This document shows positions 16,100 through 24,598 of a DNA stretch of 64,000 nucleotides, in pieces (positions within the stretch are counted from its first letter, which is position 1; the number at the start of each line of letters is the position of its first letter). Source of the stretch: JAHBXE01 sp044222195 (GTDB lineage Bacteria > Planctomycetota > Phycisphaerae > Phycisphaerales > UBA1924); contig JBGANS010000010.1 of assembly GCA_044222195.1 (NCBI GenBank), positions 1 through 64,000 on the forward strand. The letters run 5' to 3'. A program made the translations under genes and the position numbers. Below the pieces are notes generated by a model. That model saw nothing but the letters and a program-made list of their open reading frames with translations, did not search any database and had not been told where the DNA came from.

Positions 16100-16117
16100 C
16101 AGGGACGGAGGGACGGA
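16100..16117. repeat. GGGACGGA-type repeat, no gene attached
   Basis: Two to three GGGACGGA-like units ten bases after the aminotransferase stop codon, matching the end units of cassette 2 (6466-6497) but without a four-helix-bundle gene. Confidence 0.4.
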
Positions 16118-16198
16118 ATTGTGGCGGTGCGGTGGAGTTGCGGCGTACGTCGGTTTCAGGTGCGCCCACTTTGGTGTTGAAGTCGGTAGGCTCGCTTT

Positions 16199-17575
16199 GT
16201 GAAGCCGCGCGGCTGGTTGCGACATCCTGTGATGGTGGTGGCTCTGGCGGCGGTGCTGGCTCGGGTGGCGCTGGCGGGGCTGCCGTTGATTGTTACCAAT
16301 GACGGGGTTGGGTACCTGGCGTGGGGGCGGGAGATCGCTTCGGGCGACGCGGCGGCGATACCGGCGAATCGGACGCCGGGGTACCCGGTGTTCTTGGCGG
16401 TGGTGTTTGTCGTGGGGGGAATCGGCTCGGCTGCGGTGCTGGTGGGGCAGCATGTGTTGGGGGTCGTGACGAGCGGGGTGGTGGCGTGGTCGGTGAACCG
16501 GAGGCACGGGCGACGGTGGGCCATCGCGATGGGGCTGGCGGCGGGGTTGTGGCCGGCCTTATTTGTGTGGGAGAGCTATGCGCTGAGCGAGACGACGGCG
16601 GTGTGCGTGATGGTGAGCGGGTGCGCGATGGCGCTGGCGCCCGGGCGATGGAGATGGGGCGTGGGGGTGGGACTGCTGCTCGGCGCGGCGTGCCTGGTTC
16701 GGCCGGCGGCCCAGGTGGTGGTGCCGTTTGCGGCGGTTGGGTGGTGGATGTCGGGGGAACGAAAGTTGGGGCGCGGCGCTGGTGTGTTGGTGGGTGTGGT
16801 TGTGGTGGTGGCGCCTTGGGCGGTGTACAACGCGGGGCGGGGCGTGACGGGCCTGGCGAGCGGGGGCGGGGTTGCGACGTGGATGGGCTTTGCGCAGGCG
16901 GGGGCGCTGGATGAACCGGCGCCGGAGTCGGTGCGGGCGGAGTACGAGAGACTCAAGGGCGGCGCCGTGAATGATGCGCGGGTCCACGAGTTTCTGGTGG
17001 ATGCGGGCGTGTGGGGGAGCGCGGCGAAGCAGGGGGAGCTGTCGGCGTGGGCGTGGAGGAGTGCGCGGACGCGGCCGGGGGCGTATCTGCGGGGAGCGGC
17101 ACGGTCGACGGCGGCCCTGCTTGAGTTGCGAAGGCGGATGGAGACGGATACGGGGTGGAGCCTGTGGCGGCTGTCGCGCGACGGGCGCGAGCTGGGGCAG
17201 AGCGCGGCGAACTTTCAGTTGAGCGGTGATGGTGAGGCCGTGCGGGAGTTCGCGATGGGGCGTTCGGGATTTGCGGCGGGGATTGTGGGGAGGGCGGCGG
17301 GGTTGGGGCTGCGCGGGATGCCGCAGGTGATCCTGTTCGCGGCGGCCGCGGCGGCGATCGTGGTCCTTCTACGAAAGCGCCGGTGGGGAGAGGCGCTGGT
17401 GGTGACAGGCATGATTGCGTACTTCGGGGCGCACGTGGTGATGCTGCAACCGTGGAGCAGGATGGCGGTGCCGGCGTGGGCGTGCTGGCTGCTGGTCTTT
17501 CCGGATGGGGCGCGGGGCCTGACGCGGTGGCTCGGCCGAAGATGGGCCTGTTTACCCGCTGGCCACATCGTGTAG
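16199..17575 (+). CDS. GT-C type (ArnT/PMT-like) membrane protein
   Basis: 458 residues with ~9-11 hydrophobic segments. The first extracytoplasmic loop has TNDGVGYLAWGREIASG with the acidic residue expected of GT-C glycosyltransferases, followed by RTPGYPVFLAVVF, a pattern common in the PMT/ArnT/GT39 group that uses lipid-linked sugars. The start is GTG with only a weak Shine-Dalgarno sequence. A soluble loop (residues ~235-330) separates the two membrane halves. It converges with the carboxypeptidase array with a 52-bp gap. The acceptor cannot be told from sequence. Confidence 0.65.
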   Translation: MKPRGWLRHPVMVVALAAVLARVALAGLPLIVTNDGVGYLAWGREIASGDAAAIPANRTPGYPVFLAVVFVVGGIGSAAVLVGQHVLGVVTSGVVAWSVNRRHGRRWAIAMGLAAGLWPALFVWESYALSETTAVCVMVSGCAMALAPGRWRWGVGVGLLLGAACLVRPAAQVVVPFAAVGWWMSGERKLGRGAGVLVGVVVVVAPWAVYNAGRGVTGLASGGGVATWMGFAQAGALDEPAPESVRAEYERLKGGAVNDARVHEFLVDAGVWGSAAKQGELSAWAWRSARTRPGAYLRGAARSTAALLELRRRMETDTGWSLWRLSRDGRELGQSAANFQLSGDGEAVREFAMGRSGFAAGIVGRAAGLGLRGMPQVILFAAAAAAIVVLLRKRRWGEALVVTGMIAYFGAHVVMLQPWSRMAVPAWACWLLVFPDGARGLTRWLGRRWACLPAGHIV

Positions 17576-17627
17576 GCCTGGCGCCGGACTCGGTGGCACA
17601 GGGTTGTGCTTCTGATGCCGTGGTGGA

Positions 17628-19115
17628 TTACGTGCAGCCGGCGGCGAACTTGTCGAGGAAGCACTGGAAGTCGTTGGCGGTGAGTGTGGGCGAGCCGGAG
17701 GAGGCGTCGCAGTTGGCGTAGGTCTCACCGGCGGCGAACTTGTTGAGGAAGCACTGGAAGTCGTTGGCGGTGAGGGTGGGCGAGCCGGAGGACGCGTCGC
17801 AGTTGGCGTAGCAGACGGGCGGCGGGACGATGTAGTACTCGGCGAGGGGGAGGAAGCCGGCGAGGGCTTCCTGGCAGATGGGGAGGATTTCGCTGACGGG
17901 GGGCTGGAAGCTGTTGCCGCCGAGCTCGATGCTCCAGGCCATTTTGCCGTAGACGCCGTAGACGTAATCGCGGGTGCAGCCGTTGGCGAGGTAGAGGATG
18001 ACGGAGCCCTGGCCGTAGGGGTAGTTTGTGCCGCGGACGGTCGCCATGCCGGTCTGGATCATCTGGCCGAGTGTGTTCATGAGGGGGAGCTGGGTTGGCG
18101 CGGGAGACGTTGTGTAGCCCCAGGGCGAGAGGATGGCCTGGCCGTTGGTGTGAACATCCCAATAGGCACGGAGGCGGCCCTGGGCGGCGAGACTATCGAC
18201 GAGGGACTTGAGGCCGGTGAGTTCGGGTTCGGAGAAGGCGGCGGTGCCGCGGTAGGTATCGCTGGAGCAGGTGCCGCTGGAGCCGAGGGTGTCGAAGGCC
18301 CACTGGTAGCCCCAGTTGCGGTTGAGGTCGACGCCGAAGGTTCCGGTGCAGCCGGTGCCGGTGTTGGAGCGGCGGTTTTTCCGCCACTGGCTGTTGGTGG
18401 TTCGGGAGTACTCGTAGCCGTCGGGGTTGGCGGTGACGATGATGTGGAGGTCGATGTTGTTGACGATGTTGGTGAGGCGGGTATCGGTGCCATAGGTTTC
18501 GCAGAAGCGGTCGATGAAGTACATGGCGGCGTGGGGGGTGATCCACTCGCGGGCGTGCTGGTTGCCCTGGACGACGATGGCGGGGCGGGTGGCGGTGGAG
18601 CCGGGGCCGGTGATGCGGAGCATGCGGAGGGGCCGGCCCTGGACGGAGGTGCCGATGCTGGAGGTGTAGGTGGCGATGGCGGGGTAGTTGGTGGCGTAGA
18701 ACTGCATGCGGGCTTCGAGCTCGGCGAGGGTGCGGTAGGTGGCGAACCAGGAGGGGTCGTCGGTGGCACGGATTCGTGCATCGTCGGCGGCGATCTGGTC
18801 GTAGTGGGCCTGGATGTCGTCGAGCACGACCTTGTGGGGGATCTTGGATTCGAGGAGCGCGGCGTAGTGTTCCGGGCTGACGCGGATGTCGAACGTGCCG
18901 ACGCCGGAGCCTTCGCAGGTGAGGACGTCGTCGGCGAGGGCGCGGATGGTCATGAGCTCGCGTGCGGTGCGGGCCGTGACGCGGACGGCGCGGTGGCCGT
19001 CGAAGCGGACCTGCGGTTCGCCGGCGGCGGCGGGGCCGAACGCGGCCGGGTGCACGGGCTGTGCGAGGGCGGCGGTTCCGGCGGCGAGGATGAGGGCGGC
19101 GATGCTGCGGTTCAT
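17628..19115 (-). CDS. Secreted M14 zinc carboxypeptidase with dockerin-like tail (copy 1)
   Basis: 495 residues. Signal peptide (1-18), a propeptide-like region (FDGHRAVRVTART ... DDIQAHYDQIAADDARI), then an M14 catalytic domain. Zinc ligands are His187 and Glu190 in NQHAREW and a His in YWDVHTNGQ; VDLNRNWGYQW gives the substrate-binding Asn-Arg, and AWSIELGG carries the catalytic Glu. The last ~60 residues are two dockerin-like units, each NCDASSGSPTLTANDFQCF. The start at 19115 is chosen because MNRSIAALIL begins a clear signal peptide. It is last in a tight four-gene operon. Expected role: extracellular peptide degradation, with the tail as a sorting or anchoring signal. Confidence 0.9.
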   Translation of the reverse strand: MNRSIAALILAAGTAALAQPVHPAAFGPAAAGEPQVRFDGHRAVRVTARTARELMTIRALADDVLTCEGSGVGTFDIRVSPEHYAALLESKIPHKVVLDDIQAHYDQIAADDARIRATDDPSWFATYRTLAELEARMQFYATNYPAIATYTSSIGTSVQGRPLRMLRITGPGSTATRPAIVVQGNQHAREWITPHAAMYFIDRFCETYGTDTRLTNIVNNIDLHIIVTANPDGYEYSRTTNSQWRKNRRSNTGTGCTGTFGVDLNRNWGYQWAFDTLGSSGTCSSDTYRGTAAFSEPELTGLKSLVDSLAAQGRLRAYWDVHTNGQAILSPWGYTTSPAPTQLPLMNTLGQMIQTGMATVRGTNYPYGQGSVILYLANGCTRDYVYGVYGKMAWSIELGGNSFQPPVSEILPICQEALAGFLPLAEYYIVPPPVCYANCDASSGSPTLTANDFQCFLNKFAAGETYANCDASSGSPTLTANDFQCFLDKFAAGCT

Positions 19116-19128
19116 AGGGTGGACCTCG

Positions 19129-21459
19129 TTATGGACAACCGGTGGCGAACGAGTTGAGGAAACACTGAAAGTCGTTGGCGGTGAGGCCGCCGACGGCGTC
19201 GCAGTTGGCGTATGGCGAACCGGCGGCGAACGCATTCAGGAAACACTGAAAGTCGTTGGCCGTCAAGAGGGGTGTCCCCGTGGATGCGTCGCAGTTGGGG
19301 TAGCACGGGCAGGCCAGGGAGAAGACCCGGACATCGTCGATCGCGGCCTCGGTGAGCGAGTCGTTGGGCACATCGGCGATGCTGAAACGCACCCGGAACG
19401 TGGAAGTCACGGCAAAGCCGGGCGGGAGGATGAACGACGCCTGCTTCCAGCCGCTCGTGGTGGTGACCCGATCAACCTGCGTCCATGTCTGGCCGTCGGG
19501 GCTGACCTCGACGACGAGGGGATCGGCCTGGCCGTTGGCGCTGTACACCCAGCGGTTGTACGTGACCAGCGCGGAAGCCGCGCCGGCGATGTTGATCGGT
19601 GGCGAGATGAGCGTGGTCGGGCCGCCATCGACATCGGAGAGTCCGGCGGCGGCGCCGTGGGCGCCGTTCTCGGTCGCGAAGCAGAGTACGCCCGGGGCCG
19701 GGGTTGCATCATCTTCGGGATTGGCCATGTCGTTGTTGAGATTGAACGTCGCGACGGGGTCGGCGCGTTCCCAGGCGCCGGCGGTGAGGGCGGGGGCGTT
19801 CACGACTGTCCAGCCGCGGTCGAGTTCCATGTCGTCGGAGAAAACGAGATTCGTCTGGTAGGGAGTGGCCTGGAGCGGAGAGGCGCCGCTGGGGTAGGTG
19901 AGGGTCGGGCCGTTCACGGCCGCGGCCTCGAAGTAGTACTGGACGGGTGTGCCGCAGGGTGCGGGGGGGAGCGTGGCGAGGAAGCGGTCGCCCGAGATGG
20001 GGACGAGTGCGGACGAGGTGAATGGACCCGAGGCGCCGTGGCGCGAGTAGAGCTTGGGGGAAGCGGCGTCGAGCGTCCACCCTGGACCGGGCGAGATGGA
20101 GACTTCGAAGGGAGTCGGCGTGTTGGGCGTGAGCGGGACGGGAACGGCGGAGGGAAGGGAGAAGCGGACGGGCATGAAGAACTCGGCCATGTTCTCGAGG
20201 CCGGCGAGGCTTTCCGCGCCGGTGGGAATGATCTGATCAGGGGAAAGAGTGAAGCCTTGGGCGCCTGTGTCTCGGAGCTCGACGGTGAGGCCGTAGATGC
20301 CGCGGCCGCCGTACCACCAGTCGACGGCCGTCCCGGAGGCGGGATAGATAGTGGAAAAGATGGGACCCGGGGTGTAGATGGCGCCGCCGGATTCGCGAAT
20401 GCCGTCGCGGATCGAAGTGGTGAGCTGATCGAAGAAGCCGGCGTCGGGCTGAGGCGGGAGAGTCTGCGTGTATCCCCAGGGAGACATGACGAGCTGGGAG
20501 TAGCTGTGGTAGTCGATGGCGGCGACGAGGCGGGTGCTTGCAAGCGAGAAGTCGCGGATGACCTGGGTTTCGGGTTCGGAAAAGGCGGAGGCGCCGCGGT
20601 AGGTTTCGTTGCAGGCGGTTGAGGCGGCGCCCTGGCCGCCCCACTGGAAGCCCCAGTTGCGGTTGGTGTCGACGCCGATGCAGATTCCGGTGCCGGCACC
20701 GAGATCGCGCCGGTTCTTGCGCCAGAGGCGCTCGGTGGTCCAGGTGTAGACGTAGCCGTCGGGATTGACGATGGGGACGAAGAGGAACTCGATGTTGTCC
20801 ATCAGGGCGCGGATGCTGGCGTCGGAGTTGTACCTGGAGACGAGCTCGTTGGCGAGGTACATCACGGTGGCGACGCTGATCCACTCGCGGGCGTGCTGGC
20901 CGCCGGTGATGAGAATCTGCGGCCGATTTCCGGGCCCTCCCCCCCCACCGGGACCCGTGACTCGCAGGGCGAAGATGTTGCGTGCCTCAACGGATTGGCC
21001 GATGTCGGAGAAGCTCGCGAGATTGGGGTTGCTGAGCGCGAGGCCGCGGGCGAACCCACGGACATCGGTGTAATCGTGATACGTATCAAACCAGCCGGGG
21101 CCATCCACCCCCCCCCCCACCTCCACCACCCCACCACCCCCACCACCGCCGCCCGCTCCGCCGGGCAACCGTTTCATCGCGGCTTTCTCGGCATCGATGG
21201 CGACCTGGATGTCGTTGATGAGGATGGAATAGGGAACGCGCGAGACGGCGAGGGCCGCGAACTGCGCGGGCGTGACTCGCATGTCGATCGTGCCGCCGAT
21301 GCCGACGCGGTGGGACCAGATGTCGTCGGTGAGCGCGAGGGCGGTGCGGTAGTCGGAGAGGTTGCGGATGGAGACGCGGACGGCGCGCTCGCCGCTGTAG
21401 CGAACGACCTGGGCCTGAACGGCGGTGGCGAGGAGGAAGATGGCCGCGGCGTAACGCAT
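19129..21459 (-). CDS. Secreted M14 zinc carboxypeptidase with beta-sandwich domains and dockerin-like tail (copy 2)
   Basis: 776 residues. Signal peptide, propeptide-like segment, then an M14 domain with GGQHAREWISV, VDTNRNWGFQWGG, IDYHSYSQLVMSPWGY and LTVELRDTG. Unlike its neighbours it has ~300 extra residues after the catalytic domain. First comes an Ig-like stretch (FEVSISPGPGWTLDAASP). A jelly-roll-like domain follows (DDMELDRGWTVVN ... AAIDDVRVFSLAC), possibly a carbohydrate- or surface-binding module. Two dockerin-like units close the protein, the second shortened (CDAVGGLTANDFQCF). A Gly-rich stretch near residues 100-120 comes from C-homopolymer tracts at 21104-21152 and may be unstable. 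It ends 13 bp before the start of copy 1. Confidence 0.9.
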   Translation of the reverse strand: MRYAAAIFLLATAVQAQVVRYSGERAVRVSIRNLSDYRTALALTDDIWSHRVGIGGTIDMRVTPAQFAALAVSRVPYSILINDIQVAIDAEKAAMKRLPGGAGGGGGGGGVVEVGGGVDGPGWFDTYHDYTDVRGFARGLALSNPNLASFSDIGQSVEARNIFALRVTGPGGGGGPGNRPQILITGGQHAREWISVATVMYLANELVSRYNSDASIRALMDNIEFLFVPIVNPDGYVYTWTTERLWRKNRRDLGAGTGICIGVDTNRNWGFQWGGQGAASTACNETYRGASAFSEPETQVIRDFSLASTRLVAAIDYHSYSQLVMSPWGYTQTLPPQPDAGFFDQLTTSIRDGIRESGGAIYTPGPIFSTIYPASGTAVDWWYGGRGIYGLTVELRDTGAQGFTLSPDQIIPTGAESLAGLENMAEFFMPVRFSLPSAVPVPLTPNTPTPFEVSISPGPGWTLDAASPKLYSRHGASGPFTSSALVPISGDRFLATLPPAPCGTPVQYYFEAAAVNGPTLTYPSGASPLQATPYQTNLVFSDDMELDRGWTVVNAPALTAGAWERADPVATFNLNNDMANPEDDATPAPGVLCFATENGAHGAAAGLSDVDGGPTTLISPPINIAGAASALVTYNRWVYSANGQADPLVVEVSPDGQTWTQVDRVTTTSGWKQASFILPPGFAVTSTFRVRFSIADVPNDSLTEAAIDDVRVFSLACPCYPNCDASTGTPLLTANDFQCFLNAFAAGSPYANCDAVGGLTANDFQCFLNSFATGCP

Positions 21460-21465
21460 GGGGTT

Positions 21466-22899
21466 TTACGGGCATCCCTGAGCAAAGGAGTTGAGGAAGC
21501 ACTGAAAGTCGTTGGCGGTGAGTGTGGGGGCGGCGGTGGAGGCGTCGCAGTTGGCCCATGAGTCGGCCGCGGCGAACCGGTTGAGGAAGCACTGGAAGTC
21601 GTTCGCGGTGAGCACGGGCGCGATGGAGGAACCGTCACAGTTGGCGTAGCAGGGCGTGAAGTGATTGGCGAGGACAAGAAAGGCGGGCCAGGTTTCGAGG
21701 CAGACCGGGGCGATCTGATCCGGGGGAAGCACGAAGTTGTTGATGGGCAGTTCGATGAGGAATGAATAGACGCCGCGGGCGCCCCAACCCCAATCGGTGG
21801 AGACGCCGTTGCCGGGGTAGAGCGCAGTAAAGAAGGTGCCGGGGGTGTAGACGCGGTTGTTGACGGGAAGGATCGCGGCGGCCATGGACTGGCTGAGGCT
21901 CTGGAAGAGCTGCGCGGCGGCCGGCGGCGCGGGAAGTGTGGCGGTGTAGCCCCAGGGCGTGAGGATCAGCTGGCCGTAGGAGTGCCAATCCATCATGGTC
22001 CTGATGCGCGGGTTTGCGATCACAAAGTCGCGCATGACCTGGGTCTCGGGCTCGGAGAACGCGCCGACGCCCCTGTAGGTTTCGCTGGAGCAGGTCGGGC
22101 TCGAGCCGCTGTTGTCAAATCCCCACTGGTAGCCCCAGTTGCGGTTGAGGTCGATGCCGAAGGTCGTGGAACAGCCCGCGGCGGGGTTATTGGTGTTGGG
22201 TCGGCGGTTCTTTCGCCAGAGGCGGTCGTTGGTCCAGGTATAGTCCACTCCGTCGGGGTTCATGATGGGGACGAAGTGGAACTCGTGGTGGTCGACGAGG
22301 TAGCGGATGTGCGCATCGGTGGCGTAGCGGGTGAGAAGCTGCTCGGCGTGGTACTCGGGGACCGGGACGTTGATCCACTCGCGAGCGTGCTGGCCGCCGA
22401 ACCAGAGGGAGGCGGGGCGGTTCGCGGTTGACCCCGGGCCGGTGATGCGGAGCGCGAAGATCTCGCGACCCTGGAGCGAGGCGCCGATGACGGAGTAGGT
22501 GCAGAGGCCGGGGAACGAGGCGGCGAGCGCCTGGCAATAGGCTTTGTTCTCCGCGTAGGTGTGGTAGTTGGTGTACCACGCGGGGTCGTCCGACTCGTTG
22601 CGACGGCGGATCTCGGCGGACTCGGCGTCGATCTGCGCCTGGACGTTGTCGATGAGGACCTCGAATCGAAGGCCAGACTGTGTGAGGGCGTCGAACTGCC
22701 CGGGTGAAACGCGGATGTCCACGGGCTCACCCGGCCGGATGGTGTGGGTCCACACATCGTCGGTGAGGGCGAGGGCGGTGCGAAGGTCCTTGGTGCTGTT
22801 GATCGAGACCCGGGCGACCCGGTGGCCGTCGTAGCGGATCACCTGGGCGTGTGCATGGCCCGCAACGAACGCGAGGATGAGCGCGGCGGCACGCTTCAT
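21466..22899 (-). CDS. Secreted M14 zinc carboxypeptidase with dockerin-like tail (copy 3)
   Basis: 477 residues. Signal peptide MKRAAALILAFVAGHAHA, propeptide-like region, and M14 domain with GGQHAREWINVPVPEYHAEQL, FVPIMNPDGVDYTW, IDLNRNWGYQWGF, MDWHSYGQLILTPWGY and FLIELPINNF (catalytic Glu). Two complete dockerin-like units close the protein, ending AQGCP. It is closest to copy 4: both share AENKAYCQALA/AENKTYCQALA and the same zinc-site flanks. It begins four bases after copy 4's stop and ends six bases before copy 2's start, so translation is likely coupled along the operon. Confidence 0.92.
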   Translation of the reverse strand: MKRAAALILAFVAGHAHAQVIRYDGHRVARVSINSTKDLRTALALTDDVWTHTIRPGEPVDIRVSPGQFDALTQSGLRFEVLIDNVQAQIDAESAEIRRRNESDDPAWYTNYHTYAENKAYCQALAASFPGLCTYSVIGASLQGREIFALRITGPGSTANRPASLWFGGQHAREWINVPVPEYHAEQLLTRYATDAHIRYLVDHHEFHFVPIMNPDGVDYTWTNDRLWRKNRRPNTNNPAAGCSTTFGIDLNRNWGYQWGFDNSGSSPTCSSETYRGVGAFSEPETQVMRDFVIANPRIRTMMDWHSYGQLILTPWGYTATLPAPPAAAQLFQSLSQSMAAAILPVNNRVYTPGTFFTALYPGNGVSTDWGWGARGVYSFLIELPINNFVLPPDQIAPVCLETWPAFLVLANHFTPCYANCDGSSIAPVLTANDFQCFLNRFAAADSWANCDASTAAPTLTANDFQCFLNSFAQGCP

Positions 22900-22902
22900 G
22901 GG

Positions 22903-24369
22903 TCAGGGGCATCCTTGGGCGAACGCGTTGAGGAAACACTGGAAGTCGTTGGATGTCAGCGTGGGAGCGCCGGTGGAGCCGTCGCAGTTGGCCCAGGAAT
23001 CACTGGCGGCGAAACGGTTGAGGAAGCACTGGAAGTCGTTGGCGGTGAGGACGGGCGAGCCGCTGGAACTGTCGCAGTTGCCGTAGCACGGCGTGAGCGT
23101 GTTGGCGACGACCAGGAACGCGGCCCAGGTTTCCTCGCAGGTGGGGACGATCTGTGCGGGCGGGAGTTCGAAGTCGGTGCCACGGAGTTCGATGGTGAGG
23201 CCGTACGCGCCGCGGGCACCCCAGGCCCAGTCGACGGAGGTGCCGTTGGCGGGATAGATGGTGGTGTAGATCGGGCCGGCGTCGTAAACCTGGCCGTGGA
23301 CGGAGAGAATGGCGGCGGCCATCTGGTTGTCGAGGTTCAGGAAGAAGGACGCGGTGCTGGCGGGGGTGACGGGGATGTTGTCGTAGCCCCAGGGGGACAT
23401 GACGAGCATGGCGTAGCTGTGCCAGTCCATGGTGGCGCGGATGCGCGGGTTGGCGATGATGTAGTCGCGCATGACCTGGGTCTCGGGCTCGGAGAACGCC
23501 GAAGGGCCGCGATAGGTCTCGTTGCTGCAGGAGCCGCTGGAACCGCCCTGCGGCAGGGTGCCCCACTGGTAGCCCCAGTTGCGGTTGAGATCGACGCCGA
23601 AGTTGTTGCAGCCGGAGCCGGAGCCGGCGTTGTTGCGGCGGTTTTTCCGCCACAGGCGGTTGTTGGTCCAGGTGTAGTCGTACCCGTCGGGATTCATGAT
23701 GGGGACAAAGAGGAACTCGTGGTGATCGACGAGGTACTTGATGTGCGGGTCGGTGGCGTACTTCGTGAGCAACTGCTCGGCGTGGTACTCGGGGACGGGG
23801 ACGTTGATCCATTCGCGGGCGTGCTGGCCCCCGAACCAAAGCGAAGCGGGACGGTTGGCGGCCGAACCCGGGCCGGTGATGCGGAGGGCGAAGATCTCGC
23901 GGTTCTGGACCGAGTGGCCGATGACGGAGTACGTACAAATAGATGGGAAGGCGGCGGCGAGTGCCTGGCAGTACGTCTTGTTTTCGGCGTAGGTGTGGTA
24001 GTTGGTGTACCAGGCGGCGTCGTCGGCCTGGCGCAGGGCGCGGATCTCGGCGGACTCGGCGTCGATGTGGGCCTGGATGTCGTCGATGAGGATGTCGAAC
24101 TTCAGACCGGACTGCTTGAGTGCGTTGAACTGATCCGGGGACACGCGCATGTCTATCGGCTGGCCGCGGCGCATGGTGTGGGTCCAGATGTCGTCAGTGA
24201 GGGCGACGGCGGTCTGCATTTCACGCGGGGTGCGTGCCTGGACCCGGACCGCTTTGTGACCGGTGAAGTTGGCGATGGGTCCGTCCGCGCGTTCGGGCTC
24301 GACCTGAGCGAGGGCGGTGGAGGCAAGGCCGACGGTGAGAAGGATCGAGGCAAGTCGAAACTGAGGCAT
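22903..24369 (-). CDS. Secreted M14 zinc carboxypeptidase with dockerin-like tail (copy 4, operon head)
   Basis: 488 residues from the ATG at 24369, whose product begins with a normal signal peptide (MPQFRLASILLTVGLASTALA); an in-frame ATG at 24429 would add 20 unlikely residues. The M14 domain has GGQHAREWINV, VDLNRNWGYQWG, MDWHSYAMLVMSPWGY and LTIELRGTDFE. The tail has two dockerin-like units (CDSSSGSPVLTANDFQCF, CDGSTGAPTLTSNDFQCF). As first gene of the array it carries the operon's promoter region, which it shares divergently with gamma-glutamyltransferase, another amino-acid-releasing enzyme. Confidence 0.92.
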   Translation of the reverse strand: MPQFRLASILLTVGLASTALAQVEPERADGPIANFTGHKAVRVQARTPREMQTAVALTDDIWTHTMRRGQPIDMRVSPDQFNALKQSGLKFDILIDDIQAHIDAESAEIRALRQADDAAWYTNYHTYAENKTYCQALAAAFPSICTYSVIGHSVQNREIFALRITGPGSAANRPASLWFGGQHAREWINVPVPEYHAEQLLTKYATDPHIKYLVDHHEFLFVPIMNPDGYDYTWTNNRLWRKNRRNNAGSGSGCNNFGVDLNRNWGYQWGTLPQGGSSGSCSNETYRGPSAFSEPETQVMRDYIIANPRIRATMDWHSYAMLVMSPWGYDNIPVTPASTASFFLNLDNQMAAAILSVHGQVYDAGPIYTTIYPANGTSVDWAWGARGAYGLTIELRGTDFELPPAQIVPTCEETWAAFLVVANTLTPCYGNCDSSSGSPVLTANDFQCFLNRFAASDSWANCDGSTGAPTLTSNDFQCFLNAFAQGCP

Positions 24370-24598
24370 GTGAACATTCTCCGCTCCCCACGAGAGGGGT
24401 TCGGCCATGGGACGCTGGGATGAGACCAATATACGGGGAAAGTCGGGAAACGGAGCGCGGAATGAAAGGGATTCGTCGCCCGCCAGAGGCTGGGAACGGG
24501 GAGAGCTGGGCGGGATGCGGAGTGCCGCGAAGGTCGGATACGGGCATGGCCGGGCTTATCGGGTCGCATTCGGTGTGCGGGCGTGCTATCAAGCGGGG
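24370..24598. promoter_or_regulatory. Divergent promoter region (carboxypeptidase operon / ggt)
   Basis: 229 bases between two outward-facing peptidase genes. An A/T-rich AATATAC stretch near 24427-24433 is the best -10 candidate, but no complete promoter can be assigned by eye. No gene is supported here. Confidence 0.4.

Noticed and set aside
17640..17810. Tandem DNA repeat (minisatellite) at the carboxypeptidase end
   Set aside because: The DNA repetition encodes the two dockerin-like units and is explained by protein-level duplication.
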